A stretch of 21,165 nt of DNA from Paramacrobiotus richtersi (Eukaryota > Tardigrada > Eutardigrada > Parachela > Macrobiotidae). The first letter of the stretch is position 1. Every line of letters starts with the position of its first letter. A program made the translations under genes and the position numbers. The notes beneath the pieces were generated by a model. That model was not told the DNA's origin. It saw only the letters and a program-made list of their open reading frames with translations, and ran no database searches. Of the stretch, positions 1 to 8,598 are shown in pieces. The stretch is taken from positions 1 to 21,165 of the forward strand of contig JAQGAU010001144.1 of the NCBI GenBank assembly GCA_034698045.1, read 5' to 3'.

Positions 1-441
1 CAGGAATTCGGCATGGCATATTACGACATCTGTCGTAAAGTTGAAGGGTTATCTCTATCAGACCGGGAAGTTATGAAATTGGCACTGTCAGAAGATGAAA
101 CCCGGCCGGTTGGAATTGCACTTGCACGAATAATCTCTGCTGTGCCACACTCTTGTGACGTTGAGCGACTGATATCCGCATACAACCGCTTGAAATCTGA
201 TGACCGTTCATCTTTATCATCAGTGCATATCGCTCAATTTCTGCATGTTCATGTAAATATGCCACCAGTAGCTGAATTCGACTTTCGACAGGCGGCGAAT
301 TATTGGGCAACGGACAAGAAACGGCAACCCCGAGAAGCGCCAAGCAAAGCCAACGCATTTTTCGTCGGGGTTTTCAGTGAGGCTACGGAGAGAGCAGTGG
401 AAAAGTCCCTGACAACTGTTGCGTCAAATGTAAATTTTTGA
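1..441 (+). CDS. hAT-family transposase C-terminal region (partial, 5' end outside window)
   Basis: The frame is open from the first base of the window to a TGA at 439-441, so the true start probably lies upstream; the ATG at 13 is only the first Met in view. About 146 codons are visible. The middle contains the pattern of the hAT C-terminal dimerisation domain: a conserved CDVERLISAYNRLKSDDRSS block (about residues 48-67 from the ATG), then HVHVNMPP and an EFD..QAANYW segment. In the family this region mediates transposase dimerisation next to the catalytic core; the DNA-binding zinc finger and most of the catalytic region are not in view. No stop or frameshift is seen, so it could be a live transposase, a recent copy or a domesticated gene. 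Family assignment is by pattern only; no terminal inverted repeats were identified. Confidence 0.72.
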   Translation, partial: QEFGMAYYDICRKVEGLSLSDREVMKLALSEDETRPVGIALARIISAVPHSCDVERLISAYNRLKSDDRSSLSSVHIAQFLHVHVNMPPVAEFDFRQAANYWATDKKRQPREAPSKANAFFVGVFSEATERAVEKSLTTVASNVNF

Positions 442-623
442 AACAAAACGCAGTTCTGAAGTGGTAATGTGTAAACTGCCAACCTTGTTACGGCGCTGCT
501 TTTACACAAATCCTGGTATCTATATGTACCAGCCGGTTTGTTTGTATCTTGCGAAATTTTTACTTCGGAACACGTATCCCCCCCTTGAAAAAAATTGAAT
601 GTGCTGGTATAGATTTCAAAGAT
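442..623. other. 3' flank of the transposase ORF
   Basis: AT-rich sequence with no convincing gene. It includes a short C run near 580 and a 6-bp inverted repeat (CTGGTA/TACCAG) at 513-532. No clear AATAAA for the upstream gene was seen. Confidence 0.4.
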
Positions 624-938
624 TTATGGCTCTGCTGAACACGGGGTTAAGAAAATGCTTCCATTGTTTTGTACAGTTTGCTGGTAAACAGATTTCTCGT
701 TCAGCGTGAAGTATTGGCTGAATGCAGCCGTATTTTGCTTTAGGAACTCATGCAGCTTCTTAAGTCTGAATATTTCGAAAGATTGCTTTAATATTTCGGA
801 AACGGTATTCGTCGCTCTGCATCAAGAATGCAAGCGTACTAGTGTTACTTGCTTTGATTCCTAACGGTTTCTGGGGTTGTCGCAGAAACGACAGTACAGT
901 GCTTCCAGCGGTAAACTTAATGAGCACAGGGAATTCAT
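624..938 (-). pseudogene. unrecognised coding-like minus-strand segment, frame-disrupted
   Basis: Two overlapping minus-strand frames look coding but do not join. From 938, directly after a TTTTGCAG acceptor-like site (CAG at 941-939), one frame reads DEFPVLIKFTAGSTVLSFLR and continues until a stop near 760. A second frame starts after another CAG (819-817) and runs 63 codons from 816 to a TAA at 626-624, including EIFRLKKLHEFLKQN, an amphipathic helix-like stretch. The best donor between them would leave a 32-nt intron with wrong phase, so I read this as a relic with a frameshift, or exons I cannot resolve. I do not recognise the protein. The FTAGSTVLSFL part faintly recalls the hinge of some kinases, which is too weak to use. 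Confidence 0.3.
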
Positions 939-969
939 CTGCAAAAGTGTTTGAATAGATTGTCAGCAT

Positions 970-1522
970 GTATCAGTGGAAAGTCTGCTCGTTTGTGTTA
1001 TACTTGAAGACGAAAGCATCCCAAACATCATTGCGTAAATGCAGTATCAGAAAGTACATTTTTTAAATTCGTCCACGCGTCCAGGCCTGGATATAGAGTA
1101 AACAATCTCATTGTACTCTTAATTACTAGCGACTGGCTTCGGGTCAGCATAAAATGCGATAAGCAAATACGGCATCGTATGCATGCGATGTCTTGCATAT
1201 TTGCTTATCGCATACTGACTTGCTGCTGTGATAAAGCATGTGCTTTTGCATTGGACTTGATACTTCGATATTGCACTATCCATATAATATCATTTCACCT
1301 GAACGAAGGGGTCAAACAGCAATGGACCAGTATCACAGTTGTTTATGCACTGCTTGCAGTTTAATCAGCTAGCTTTCTTCAGCAGTAAGAATCAGAACTC
1401 TCACAACCATACATAATCACAGACTGAACGAGCTTGCCCTGAACGTTTCAAACTAGCATACATGGACTGATATAGCCGAATTCGGCCGGTTGGTTTTCTA
1501 CGTGAGAATAGCCTAATTAACA
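970..1522. other. intergenic region upstream of the P450 gene
   Basis: No gene was found. The stretch holds the foldback at 1154-1213, listed separately. The P450 promoter must lie toward the right end, but no unambiguous TATA box or initiator was identified. Confidence 0.5.
1154..1213. repeat. 60-bp foldback palindrome
   Basis: Arms 1154-1169 (ATGCGATAAGCAAATA) and 1198-1213 are perfect 16-nt reverse complements. Inside them CATCG (1173-1177) and CGATG (1186-1190) pair again around the loop TATGCATG. A strong hairpin or cruciform is therefore possible. It may be a MITE-like foldback remnant or a structural element; no target-site duplication was recognised. Confidence 0.75.
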
Positions 1523-4016
1523 ATGCTACTGGAGTTTCTAATAGCGGCCATAGTGCTCGCGGTCACATACGTCATTTAGTAAGGCAGCCAAATTTACCAT
1601 GATTCGTGCATCAAGCCATTCATTACAATACCCGAAGTTGCCGATGAATGTTTTATGAATGTTGCAGTGATGTCACGTACAAGAACACCTATTGGCAGAG
1701 GAAAGGCGTTCCCGGACCATTCCAGTATCCGCTCTCTGGTCGCTTCTCCGAGCTTACCAAAGTACGAACCCAGACTATTTTGTCTGTATTTTGAGCCATT
1801 CGTTACAATAATATCAGTGTGTTTTCTTTTAAATATAGATCGGTCAAGGAAAATTTGATACAAAATGGACGAGAAAATTTGGTCGCGTTTTTGGGTATTG
1901 TAACAATCTCCTTGAAGGAGAAAGAAACAGTCACTGCGACTATAACGCTGCTTTCCTGTACAGAGTGTTCGAAGGAGCGAAGCCAGTTATCGTCATTTCC
2001 GATACCGGTAAAACCTTGGCCTTGCACATTTCCAGTAGCTGCAATCTGTGGGAATTGTAGAGCTGCTGAAACTGATCATGGTCAAGGATTTTTCGCATTT
2101 TGTGAATCGAAGGGTATGTAACCAACGAACTTCGACAAGCTTTATTAGGAGCAGTAACTAGTAATTATGCTTGATAAGTATTTATTCCTAGATTTTCAAA
2201 CGCGGAAACAAATCCGTATTGAATCTGGCGCTTACCAAACTTACGGACCAGCACTGGAAGGTAACGCACGTAACGTTCAGTCGAAACTTTGACAATGACA
2301 AAATTCGATTACAGGATGTACGCGGCGTCATAGCACCTGCATTCACTTCGGGAAAATTGAGAATGGTATATAAACTGTCGAACTGAAGCCGTGTAAGTTT
2401 TTTGTACGCTTACAAATGTGTCGTGTCAGATGACTTCGTTACTTCACGAATGCTGCGCCACCCTGTTGGAAAACATGACGACTCTGGCCAAAAGTGGAGG
2501 GGAACTGGAGGCAAAAAAGTAACGGGTCAGCTTTTTAGTTTGCAGTTCCGCATAACTGTCACTGCAATATGACTCCACAGATTGTACCTGTCCGCAACGT
2601 TTGACGTCATAACATCCGCATTCTTCGCAACCAAGGTTGACCTACAAAATGATCCTAACAACACATTCATGCACCACATTAAAAACGCATTTGCTAAAAA
2701 GATGACCTTAATAGTATACATCGCCTGTAAGTCGCACCGCCCAAACGCCACGTAATGCTGACTGGTAAATTATTTTCTTTCGTTTTCAGTTTACTTCCCG
2801 AATCTTTTGCCATGGGCTGAAAAACTCGGAGTTCCAACCAGTAACAAAGCCAGCACCGACTTTTTTACTGACCGTATGAAGGAAATTATCAAACTGCGTC
2901 TGGAGAACAAGGTATATAAAATCCTTCTAATATACGTTCCGCGCGCAGCTAATGCTTTTGTTCGTTTACAGGACGAATCAAGAAAAGACTTCTTACAGCT
3001 GATGCTAAACTCCTTGAAAGGCGTTGCAGCCGACAGCCGGCACAATCTAAAAGCAGCTTTAGAGAACGATACCCTTACTGACGTCATCTCCAGTGACCTT
3101 ACCCCAGACACTTTAGATAAGCCGGGAAGCTATAAGTTATCGATCGAGGTAAAGTTTCAATCCAACATGGATCCAGAGTTATCTGAATTAAGGCGCAAGA
3201 CTTATCAATAATCTCTATATAGGAGTTGGTCGCCCAGTCGGTAGTGTTTCTGATGGCCGGTTACGAATCCACGGCATCCACATTGGCGTTTCTAACCTAC
3301 AGTTTAGCCACTCATTCTGACATCCAGGAGCGGCTGCGCAAGGAAATTGAACAGGTTCTCGGCAGCAATCAAGAGATAACATACGATCATTTGGCTGAAA
3401 TGACCTACCTTGACTGTTGCATCAACGAAACGTTACGGATGTACCCGGCAGCGATGCGAACCGAGCGCGAATGTAGTGCAACCTGGCGACATGACGGGTT
3501 GACAATAGAGAAAGGTGATGTTGTAGTCATTCCCGTTTACGTCATGCATCACGATGCGGAGTACTGGCCGAATCCTGAAAAATACGATCCAGATCGGTAG
3601 GCTCGCTGAAATCTTGACAGTGTTCGGGAAACATTGGACGATACTGTGCTGCAATTTTAGCTTCTCGGCCCAGAACAGGGAAAACATCAAGCCATATACT
3701 TTCCAGGCCTTTGGTCAAGGTCCACGCAACTGTGTCGGCATGCGTAAGTACAGCATCCGACTCGGGATTCTGATAAGAACATTGACGATTTTTTAGGTTT
3801 TGCCTATTTCGATATCAAGATGATGATCGTCTCCGTCCTGCGAAAATTTCGATTTGTACCATGTTCTCGCACTGAAGTGAGTAGACAGCTATGCCATTTT
3901 CAGATATTTTCTATCATTGTCGGTCGGTAAATTTTTGCCAGGTCCCCTTGACCATGGATGATAACGGACGCTTTACCGTAAAAAACGGGATCTGGATCAA
4001 ACTTGAAGCACTCTAA
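1523..4016 (+). CDS. cytochrome P450, CYP3 clan (CYP3A-like), complete 15-exon gene
   Basis: Membrane-anchored haem-thiolate monooxygenase, expected on the ER and oxidising lipophilic substrates with P450 reductase. Exons by eye: 1523-1578, 1668-1761, 1839-1894, 1964-2007, 2061-2113, 2192-2260, 2315-2365, 2430-2518, 2581-2726, 2790-2911, 2972-3148, 3223-3596, 3661-3743, 3797-3876, 3942-4016. All junctions are GT-AG, phases agree, and they sum to 1569 nt (522 residues), normal for a P450. Visible in order: hydrophobic N-terminal anchor (residues 2-19), YWQRKGVPGP hinge, WKDVR helix C, AGYEST helix I (331-336), ETLR helix K (388-391), PDRF (PERF type), and haem loop FGQGPRNCVG with ligand Cys468. 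Helix K to the haem loop resembles vertebrate CYP3A closely. The start is the ATG in AACAATG before the anchor. No inactivating change is seen. The exact CYP subfamily cannot be named. Confidence 0.92.
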
Positions 4017-4188
4017 CGCTGCGTACATTTTGATGTGAACGCTATCCTACGCTGCTTTAACTATGCACTTAAGTAACCACGGCGCGCTAATCCGCATGAA
4101 CTTCGTCATGATTCGATACCCCCATCTAGTCAGATGAGGCAAGACCAATGTGATTTATAAGGTTTGTATCGGTGACATGGATTCTTTA

Positions 4189-4194
4189 AATAAA
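4189..4194 (+). terminator. AATAAA poly(A) signal for the P450 gene
   Basis: A canonical AATAAA lies 173 nt downstream of the P450 TAA, in AT-rich sequence, and is the first such hexamer after the stop. Its assignment to this gene is inferred from position. Confidence 0.55.
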
Positions 4195-4984
4195 ACTGAT
4201 TGCACTAACCACAACTTCTGTGAAAGTGCTGCGGCTTACCCTAGCTTTATATTATTCGGTCTGATGTGACTACTAACTAGTGTCTGTGCAAAGTAAACAT
4301 CTTTCAAATGCAATGATTTTATTAAAAATTTGAACACAAATGAAGCGGATGCAGTGAATCACTATCGTATATTAGCATACGCCCTCGGTAAAGAGCAACG
4401 GAAAAACCCTGACGGAATACATCATCATACAAATGGAATACCGTACCTCTACCATCAAATCAATAAGGTTCATTCAAAACCATCAGTCGCACAGAAACCT
4501 TGACCAAAAGTAGTCTGGCTTATGGTAACATGGAAACACGTCCGATGTTTTACAGACATGGACTTCTCATGCATAGACATCCGTCCGATCGCTCAATAAG
4601 TTTGCCTTTTGATTACAGTAAATTCTTTTATCGCAAAGCGTTCATCGAAGCAAATTTTATAAAGCAGATGTTAGTTTGATAGAACCTTATATTTGATTGT
4701 AACGTGCAGTACATGCCACATCTTTACTTTTGGGTACTTGTAGTACTTGTCCAACTGTTCTTTGGCAAACCAGATACGCTATGCTTTCAGAATAATCGCA
4801 ACTGGCCTCGGGTGATTTGGTGCCTTTCAGTGATGTCTTCTCCGCAATAGCTCTGATTGCGAGCTAGATTTACGTGCTCTAAAGTGAATAAAGTCCTGAA
4901 ATCACAGCATATAAATTTCGACGATGAATGATCGGCGAAAGCTTTCCATAAGGCGTAATTCAGATGCATCGTGGTGTTTACTGC
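4195..4984. other. intergenic, no gene recognised
   Basis: About 0.8 kb with no supported gene. One plus-strand frame is open for about 69 codons (roughly 4295-4503), but it has no ATG and no recognisable similarity, so it is not annotated. It may be eroded sequence of the duplicated P450 array, although no alignable P450 exon was seen here. Confidence 0.4.
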
Positions 4985-5100
4985 ATAATGAATATGTTAG
5001 TCGGTAAATGTTTACCAGCTCCCTTTTGACCTTTTCACCATGGAAGATATCGAACGCTTAACCGCAAAAAAGGGATCTGATCAAGCCTGACACACTCTAA
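4985..5100 (+). pseudogene. P450 pseudogene fragment: relic of last intron and last exon
   Basis: This segment aligns by eye with the end of intron 14 and exon 15 of the P450 at 1523-4016. The intron tail keeps GTCGGTAAAT and a CAG acceptor (AG at 5017-5018). The exon then keeps the CCTTTTGAC, ACCATGGA, CGCTTAACCG and GGGATCTG blocks and ends in the same CTCTAA (TAA 5098-5100). Small insertions make it 82 nt against 75 in the intact gene and break the frame. It is the 3' end of a second, decayed P450 copy. Confidence 0.8.
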
Positions 5101-5105
5101 CGGTG

Positions 5106-5205
5106 CTCGATTGAAGAATGTGCGCGGCGTCGTAATACCTGCATTCACTTCGGTAAAACTGCGAATGGCCGCCGTTTAAGTGAAGCCGTAAAAGTATTCC
5201 TACGT
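5106..5205 (+). pseudogene. P450 pseudogene fragment: relic of exon 7 with flanking intron
   Basis: Positions 5116-5166 match P450 exon 7 (2315-2365), sharing GCGGCGTC, CCTGCATTCACTTCGG and GAATG blocks, with flanking intron similarity (CGATT before, TGAAGCCGT after). The acceptor has become AAG and the donor GC, so it cannot splice normally. It sits only a few bases after the exon 15 relic, although exon 7 lies well upstream of exon 15 in the intact gene. The order points to a collapsed tandem array: tail of one copy joined to the middle of the next. Confidence 0.78.
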
Positions 5206-5790
5206 AAATTCCCGTGCGTGAAATTCCCGGTGGCTCGACTTCAGTTTCGCATCCGGGTGAAGCGAAAGCCCGCTTGAGCACAACGTTCAGGGTAGCGTGC
5301 GCCTTCTTTCGTCCCGCGTTTTTTCTGCAGCTCAGAGCATGGTAACCTCGTGCTTCTGCTCGTTCACCGCATATGCACGAGTGGGATAAGCATATGGGTG
5401 CGCCCAGACGAAGGGCCACTGCCGTTCGTAGGGCGGAATCGTTGAGAAAGTTGCCCAGCAATGCCACAGGTAATGCCTTTAGCCACGATCTGGATTATTT
5501 CCTACTAACTGCCAGAAGTCGGGCTTGACTGGAAATGTCGTTTTGGTGTATCTCCTGTAGCTCTTTCATTGTTTTCTGTATTATCACAAGATCCCATTCC
5601 TTTTGGATGCCCGTGGCATCACCTGCAGGGACACCGGTCTGGGTGATGTTTCGCCACTCGATCACGCCCACGCCGCAACACACTTCAAGGTCAAAATCGG
5701 TGATCTCCGTTGTCAGTTTAGCCACAGAGTAAGCACTGGCCAGAAAGCTTGGAAGGGCAAGCTTCTCCAGGCTCGGAATTCCTTTACAAT
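5206..5790 (-). pseudogene. degenerate reverse-transcriptase-type retroelement ORF (C-terminal part)
   Basis: Read on the minus strand from about 5790, one frame gives a GIPSLEKLALPSFLASAYS block typical of the region after the RT catalytic core in animal retroelement proteins. Then follow a QARLLAV block, an in-frame TAA (about 5494), WLKALPV, LRTAVALRLGAPICLSH.C.CGERAE, the Cys/His-rich HALSC motif, a GRKKAH block and VEPPGISR. In relatives seen across invertebrate genomes these blocks occur in this order, followed by a DGKRPDG-like segment; here the similarity ends at the P450 debris near 5206. The RT catalytic motif itself (YxDD) is not in the fragment. One stop, truncation at both ends and no upstream domains make it a dead fragment. 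I cannot name the element family. Confidence 0.68.
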
Positions 5791-6287
5791 TTCTGTACTT
5801 TCTTTATGTAAAATTTCTTTGTGTGAACAGTTTTTTTATGTAAAAAATTCTTTATGTAGAGTGTAACTGGCCGTGTTAGGCAGACATGTGGTTCTTATTT
5901 GCGACACTGGCAGAAATGCGCCAGCATGTGGTATGAGTGACAGAAATGACCCTGTCTGCCAAGTAGTAACAAACGATTATTTTGGGCTACCGCATCACAA
6001 CGAATGAGCTATCGTTCATAAAAAAAATTTCGCGAGGATTCAACCAAGAATTTTTTATTCAAAGCTGCGTGTCATACAGAAATATTACAAAACGAGCACC
6101 GTTTAGTATGTCAAGACTAAGTCTTTGTTCAGTAGTACTGGTTTTGATCGGCAGACCAAGCATGATCTGCCAGTTTGCGTTAAGGAAAGTGTACAACATC
6201 TTAGTTGTCACCGATCACCATCGCGGCTTCTCTGACTTGTTATCGCCATATGCAGTGCACTCTAATGTTACATCATGTCGATCGCCG
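5791..6287. other. intergenic with short imperfect repeats
   Basis: No gene is supported. Positions 5798-5858 contain repeated TTTATGTA units in T-rich sequence. An 8-bp inverted pair GGCAGACA (5879-5886) and TGTCTGCC (5953-5960) lies nearby. The long plus-strand ORF at 5982-6350 has no recognisable motif and runs into the antisense of the kinase, so it is treated as chance. Confidence 0.4.
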
Positions 6288-7073
6288 TTAACTTTGACCA
6301 ACGGCATTTCCAGGATCATTTCGACTCTGCAGATGTTTCATTATCAGTGAGGCTGTTGCTCGATCCTTGCAGGCGGGCACCAGGCAGCGTTCAATTATGA
6401 GCTTTAAATCTTGATAAATCAGCTCGGAGACAAAGGGGTGGTATGCCTGGGACATTCGAAAAAGGAACGCATCGGCCGACAAGCTTTGCCGTTCTATTTC
6501 ATGTATTTCCGGTAATCCGTTTACGTTTGTAACCGTTTTGTAAAATAGTCGCTCCTTGATTCCTGTGGAGCAGTTGGCCAAGTCAAGAACAACGCATCCA
6601 AGGCTCCACATATCGGTGGGAATTCCCGGATCCTCGTGTTTTTCTTCATACAATTGCATTGCCATTTCTAGGGACATGTACGGGCCAGTTCCAGTCAGAT
6701 CTCTGCGTTCAGTTTGGGCACAATTATCACGAATTCGCACCGCGCCATCCAAATCTCCGATGCGTAAGGTATGGTTTCCAGTATCACTGGTTGCTCTATC
6801 CATGAGCACGTTGCCGGGTTTCAAGTCTCCGTGAATGAACTGATTTTTGTGCAAAAAGCACAATCCGCATGGTAACTGAGGAGCGTAGTTGGCTACATCC
6901 TCGGTTGATAAACTGCAAATACCAGTTTTGCACTGCGTAATAAACGCATCCAGATCGCCACCTAGATGACAAGCGACAGTTAGACCAGCAGTAAGTCTGT
7001 TCAGAATTGCATTCTGTTCCCTGTGGTAGGATATGTGGTGACAACAGGCCTCTTCCGGTATGTAGCAAAAAAG
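6288..7073 (-). CDS. protein kinase-like gene, C-lobe and hinge (partial; N-lobe not resolved)
   Basis: An open minus-strand frame of 261 codons runs from 7073 to a TAA at 6290-6288. It starts with FCYIPEE, then the hinge/helix D segment HLGGDLDAFI (near 6940-6965) and the catalytic loop IHGDLKPGNVLMD (near 6800-6836), where HRD is HGD but the catalytic Asp, Lys and Asn are kept. The metal-binding motif is DLDG instead of DFG (6744-6755). Then come YMSLEMA in place of the APE region, DMWSLGC of helix F (near 6597-6614), and RCLVPACKDRATA with the conserved Arg of helix I. The C-lobe therefore looks able to fold. No glycine loop or VAIK lysine is found in frame. The coding is intron-free over 0.79 kb, unlike the P450 next door. 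It may be a partial gene with missed upstream exons, or a pseudogene. Kinase family unknown. Confidence 0.72.
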   Translation of the reverse strand, partial: LFCYIPEEACCHHISYHREQNAILNRLTAGLTVACHLGGDLDAFITQCKTGICSLSTEDVANYAPQLPCGLCFLHKNQFIHGDLKPGNVLMDRATSDTGNHTLRIGDLDGAVRIRDNCAQTERRDLTGTGPYMSLEMAMQLYEEKHEDPGIPTDMWSLGCVVLDLANCSTGIKERLFYKTVTNVNGLPEIHEIERQSLSADAFLFRMSQAYHPFVSELIYQDLKLIIERCLVPACKDRATASLIMKHLQSRNDPGNAVGQS

Positions 7074-7222
7074 CTACGTTGAATGATTTCCGCTTTTTTA
7101 TGGGAAGGTTTCGAGCACATCTGCTCTTTACTGTACATGCGATGAACTGCTGTAGTTACTAGTTCGGTCATGGTTCGGTCATGTTTGTCGCTTATGTATT
7201 TTGGTCCGATCGACTGCGTCAT
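7074..7222 (-). pseudogene. possible decayed N-lobe of the kinase
   Basis: Upstream on the minus strand an ATG (7222-7220) opens a frame one base out of register with the kinase C-lobe. It contains KHDRTMTELVTTAVHRMYSK, which could be a worn beta2-beta3 segment (AVKRM expected, His in place of Lys), then KKAEIIQR as a possible helix C. The frames would join if the T run antisense to 7067-7072 had one more T. A TAG at 7076-7074 could instead be a weak splice acceptor. Suggestive only. Confidence 0.28.
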
Positions 7223-7456
7223 CGCAGTGTCGCAGCTTTTCGGCCGAAGCTGAGCGAAGGTCCTCTCTACTCAGCTCGAAAAGAATTCGATGTATGTTTG
7301 TTATTCTGTCGGTCACTATTATTATAATTAATAGGAAAGTGCACTCGCTGATTGCGAGCACTGAGTGACCGAGGCGAAGGAAGTACTTACCTACATAGAG
7401 CAACAGGAGATAAAGAAATTTAAAACCATCCACAAATTACATACGCAATGCACCCA

Positions 7457-7518
7457 GGGGGGGGGGGAGCGGGGCGGGCCACAAATTTGTGACAGACCGT
7501 TGCACGGTAGGAGGGGGG
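7457..7518 (+). repeat. guanine-run cluster (G-quadruplex-capable)
   Basis: An 11-G run (7457-7467) is followed by AGC, four G, C and three G (to 7478), and a further six-G run at 7513-7518. Four or more G tracts of three or longer with short loops satisfy the usual intramolecular G-quadruplex pattern. It stands out in an AT-rich intergenic region and is a likely length-variable, hard-to-sequence site. Confidence 0.7.
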
Positions 7519-7779
7519 TGCATGGACGCGCGTTACGCACGTGGTTTACAGTTCCATGATTCCAGGACAACAAAGAAGGGCAAAAAAAGCATTAATTGTA
7601 CTTTCCTCGCTTTTGCGTTTTTGAAGTCGATTTGTTGTGGTGATAGATCGGAACCGATTCAGTATGTGGACTGACTGGCTCAGCGGTCATTTTCTCCATA
7701 CAACCTATGTAAATAATAACAATCATAGCAGTAAATGACAGCTTTCACTAGAATTACATTTGAGATGGTAATGCGGTGT

Positions 7780-7794
7780 CGTAGTGGAGTGGCT
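7780..7794 (+). repeat. CGTAG-type 15-nt motif, copy outside HEATR1
   Basis: CGTAGTGGAGTGGCT. Its inner part fits the RNA polymerase III A-box pattern TRGYNNANNGG. It is similar to six copies in HEATR1 introns. No convincing B-box was found at the usual distance, so this is a motif match, not a tRNA or SINE call. Confidence 0.4.
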
Positions 7795-8358
7795 GCAGCC
7801 ATTACGCTGTTACATGCATCCGAACCGTGCAGCTCGCATTGACAAAAAGGCGCTGAAGCGTTGATAAAACAAATTAATTTTTTGTTAAATTCGATTCGGC
7901 TTAAGTTGGTAAGCAGCAAGCTGAATCTTTCGGTGTACCGAAAACATGTGTTATGTGTAACTGTTACACAGACATTTTGGTTCGCCCGGTACGAGTACAG
8001 TTTCCTTCAAAGCAGTTCTCTAAATCGGATTTCTTCGATATTTTATTAAAGGTGTCATTTTCATTAGTAATAAGTCAGAACTACAGATAAAGGAAATTCA
8101 CGGTGTTCGCTGGATACCGCGCGTGACCAGCTACAAACAGTTGCGGCCTTTCGGCCCAAGAACATGTCGCCGATCGACGCGATCCAGTTAAAAAACTGAT
8201 TTTACAAAGACACCGACTGATTATACAATAAAAATGGACCCGCTGAATATATAAGATGTCTTATTGCATTTTGTACATTAATCAGTACGTCTGTCTGTTT
8301 GATTTGTACTATTTACATATTTATACTGCACGAGTACTGTAATATGCGTTTCTTGCAG

Positions 8359-8598
8359 ATCTGGTGAAACGAATAACAAATCGTATGGAAGCAGCTTCCA
8401 AAGGTAGAGGTTTGTAGGCAGCCGAAGTTGGCGAAAATGGATAACTGTTTTTTAGCAATGCAAATCCAGATTGTTGAGCAGTGTAAGGATCTTCTTCTGC
8501 AAACACTCGTACTGGAAGAACGAGAAGAGCCGGTCATAACCAGCGAGGAAAGATGCATGATGACCTTCTTGTTGTTTACCGAAAAGTCGATGTTTTAA
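8359..8598 (+). CDS. unrecognised gene, last two exons (5' exons not found)
   Basis: Two exons with matching phase are visible. The first (8359-8403) follows a TTTCTTGCAG acceptor and ends at a GTAGAG donor; it reads LVKRITNRMEAASK. After a 52-nt intron (8404-8455, acceptor TGTTTTTTAG) the second (8456-8598) begins AMQIQIVEQCKDLLLQTLVL, continues through EEREEPVITSEERCM and ends at TAA 8596-8598. The split codon (G|CA) gives Ala, so frame is kept. Together about 62 residues are seen: helical, acidic in the middle, no transmembrane segment or known motif. The intron length matches the P450 introns, supporting a real gene. The frame needs one base from an upstream exon I could not locate. AATAAA hexamers follow at 9015-9031. 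Function unknown. Confidence 0.5.

Larger units (their letters stand above)
7223..8358. other. intergenic region between kinase and small plus-strand gene
   Basis: No supported gene. It contains the G-run cluster at 7457-7518 and one copy of the CGTAG-type motif at 7780-7794 (both listed). Upstream exons of the gene ending at 8598 may lie here, but none could be fixed by phase and splice sites. Confidence 0.4.

Noticed and set aside
1-12. GAATTC next to the left edge as a cloning adaptor
   Set aside because: The reading frame of the transposase continues through it, and one EcoRI site is not evidence of vector sequence.
4295-4503. 69-codon open stretch without ATG
   Set aside because: No start, no splice pair with consistent phase and no recognisable motif; plausible by chance.
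5982-6350. 122-residue plus-strand ORF
   Set aside because: No domain, poor codon bias, and its end overlaps antisense of the kinase coding frame.
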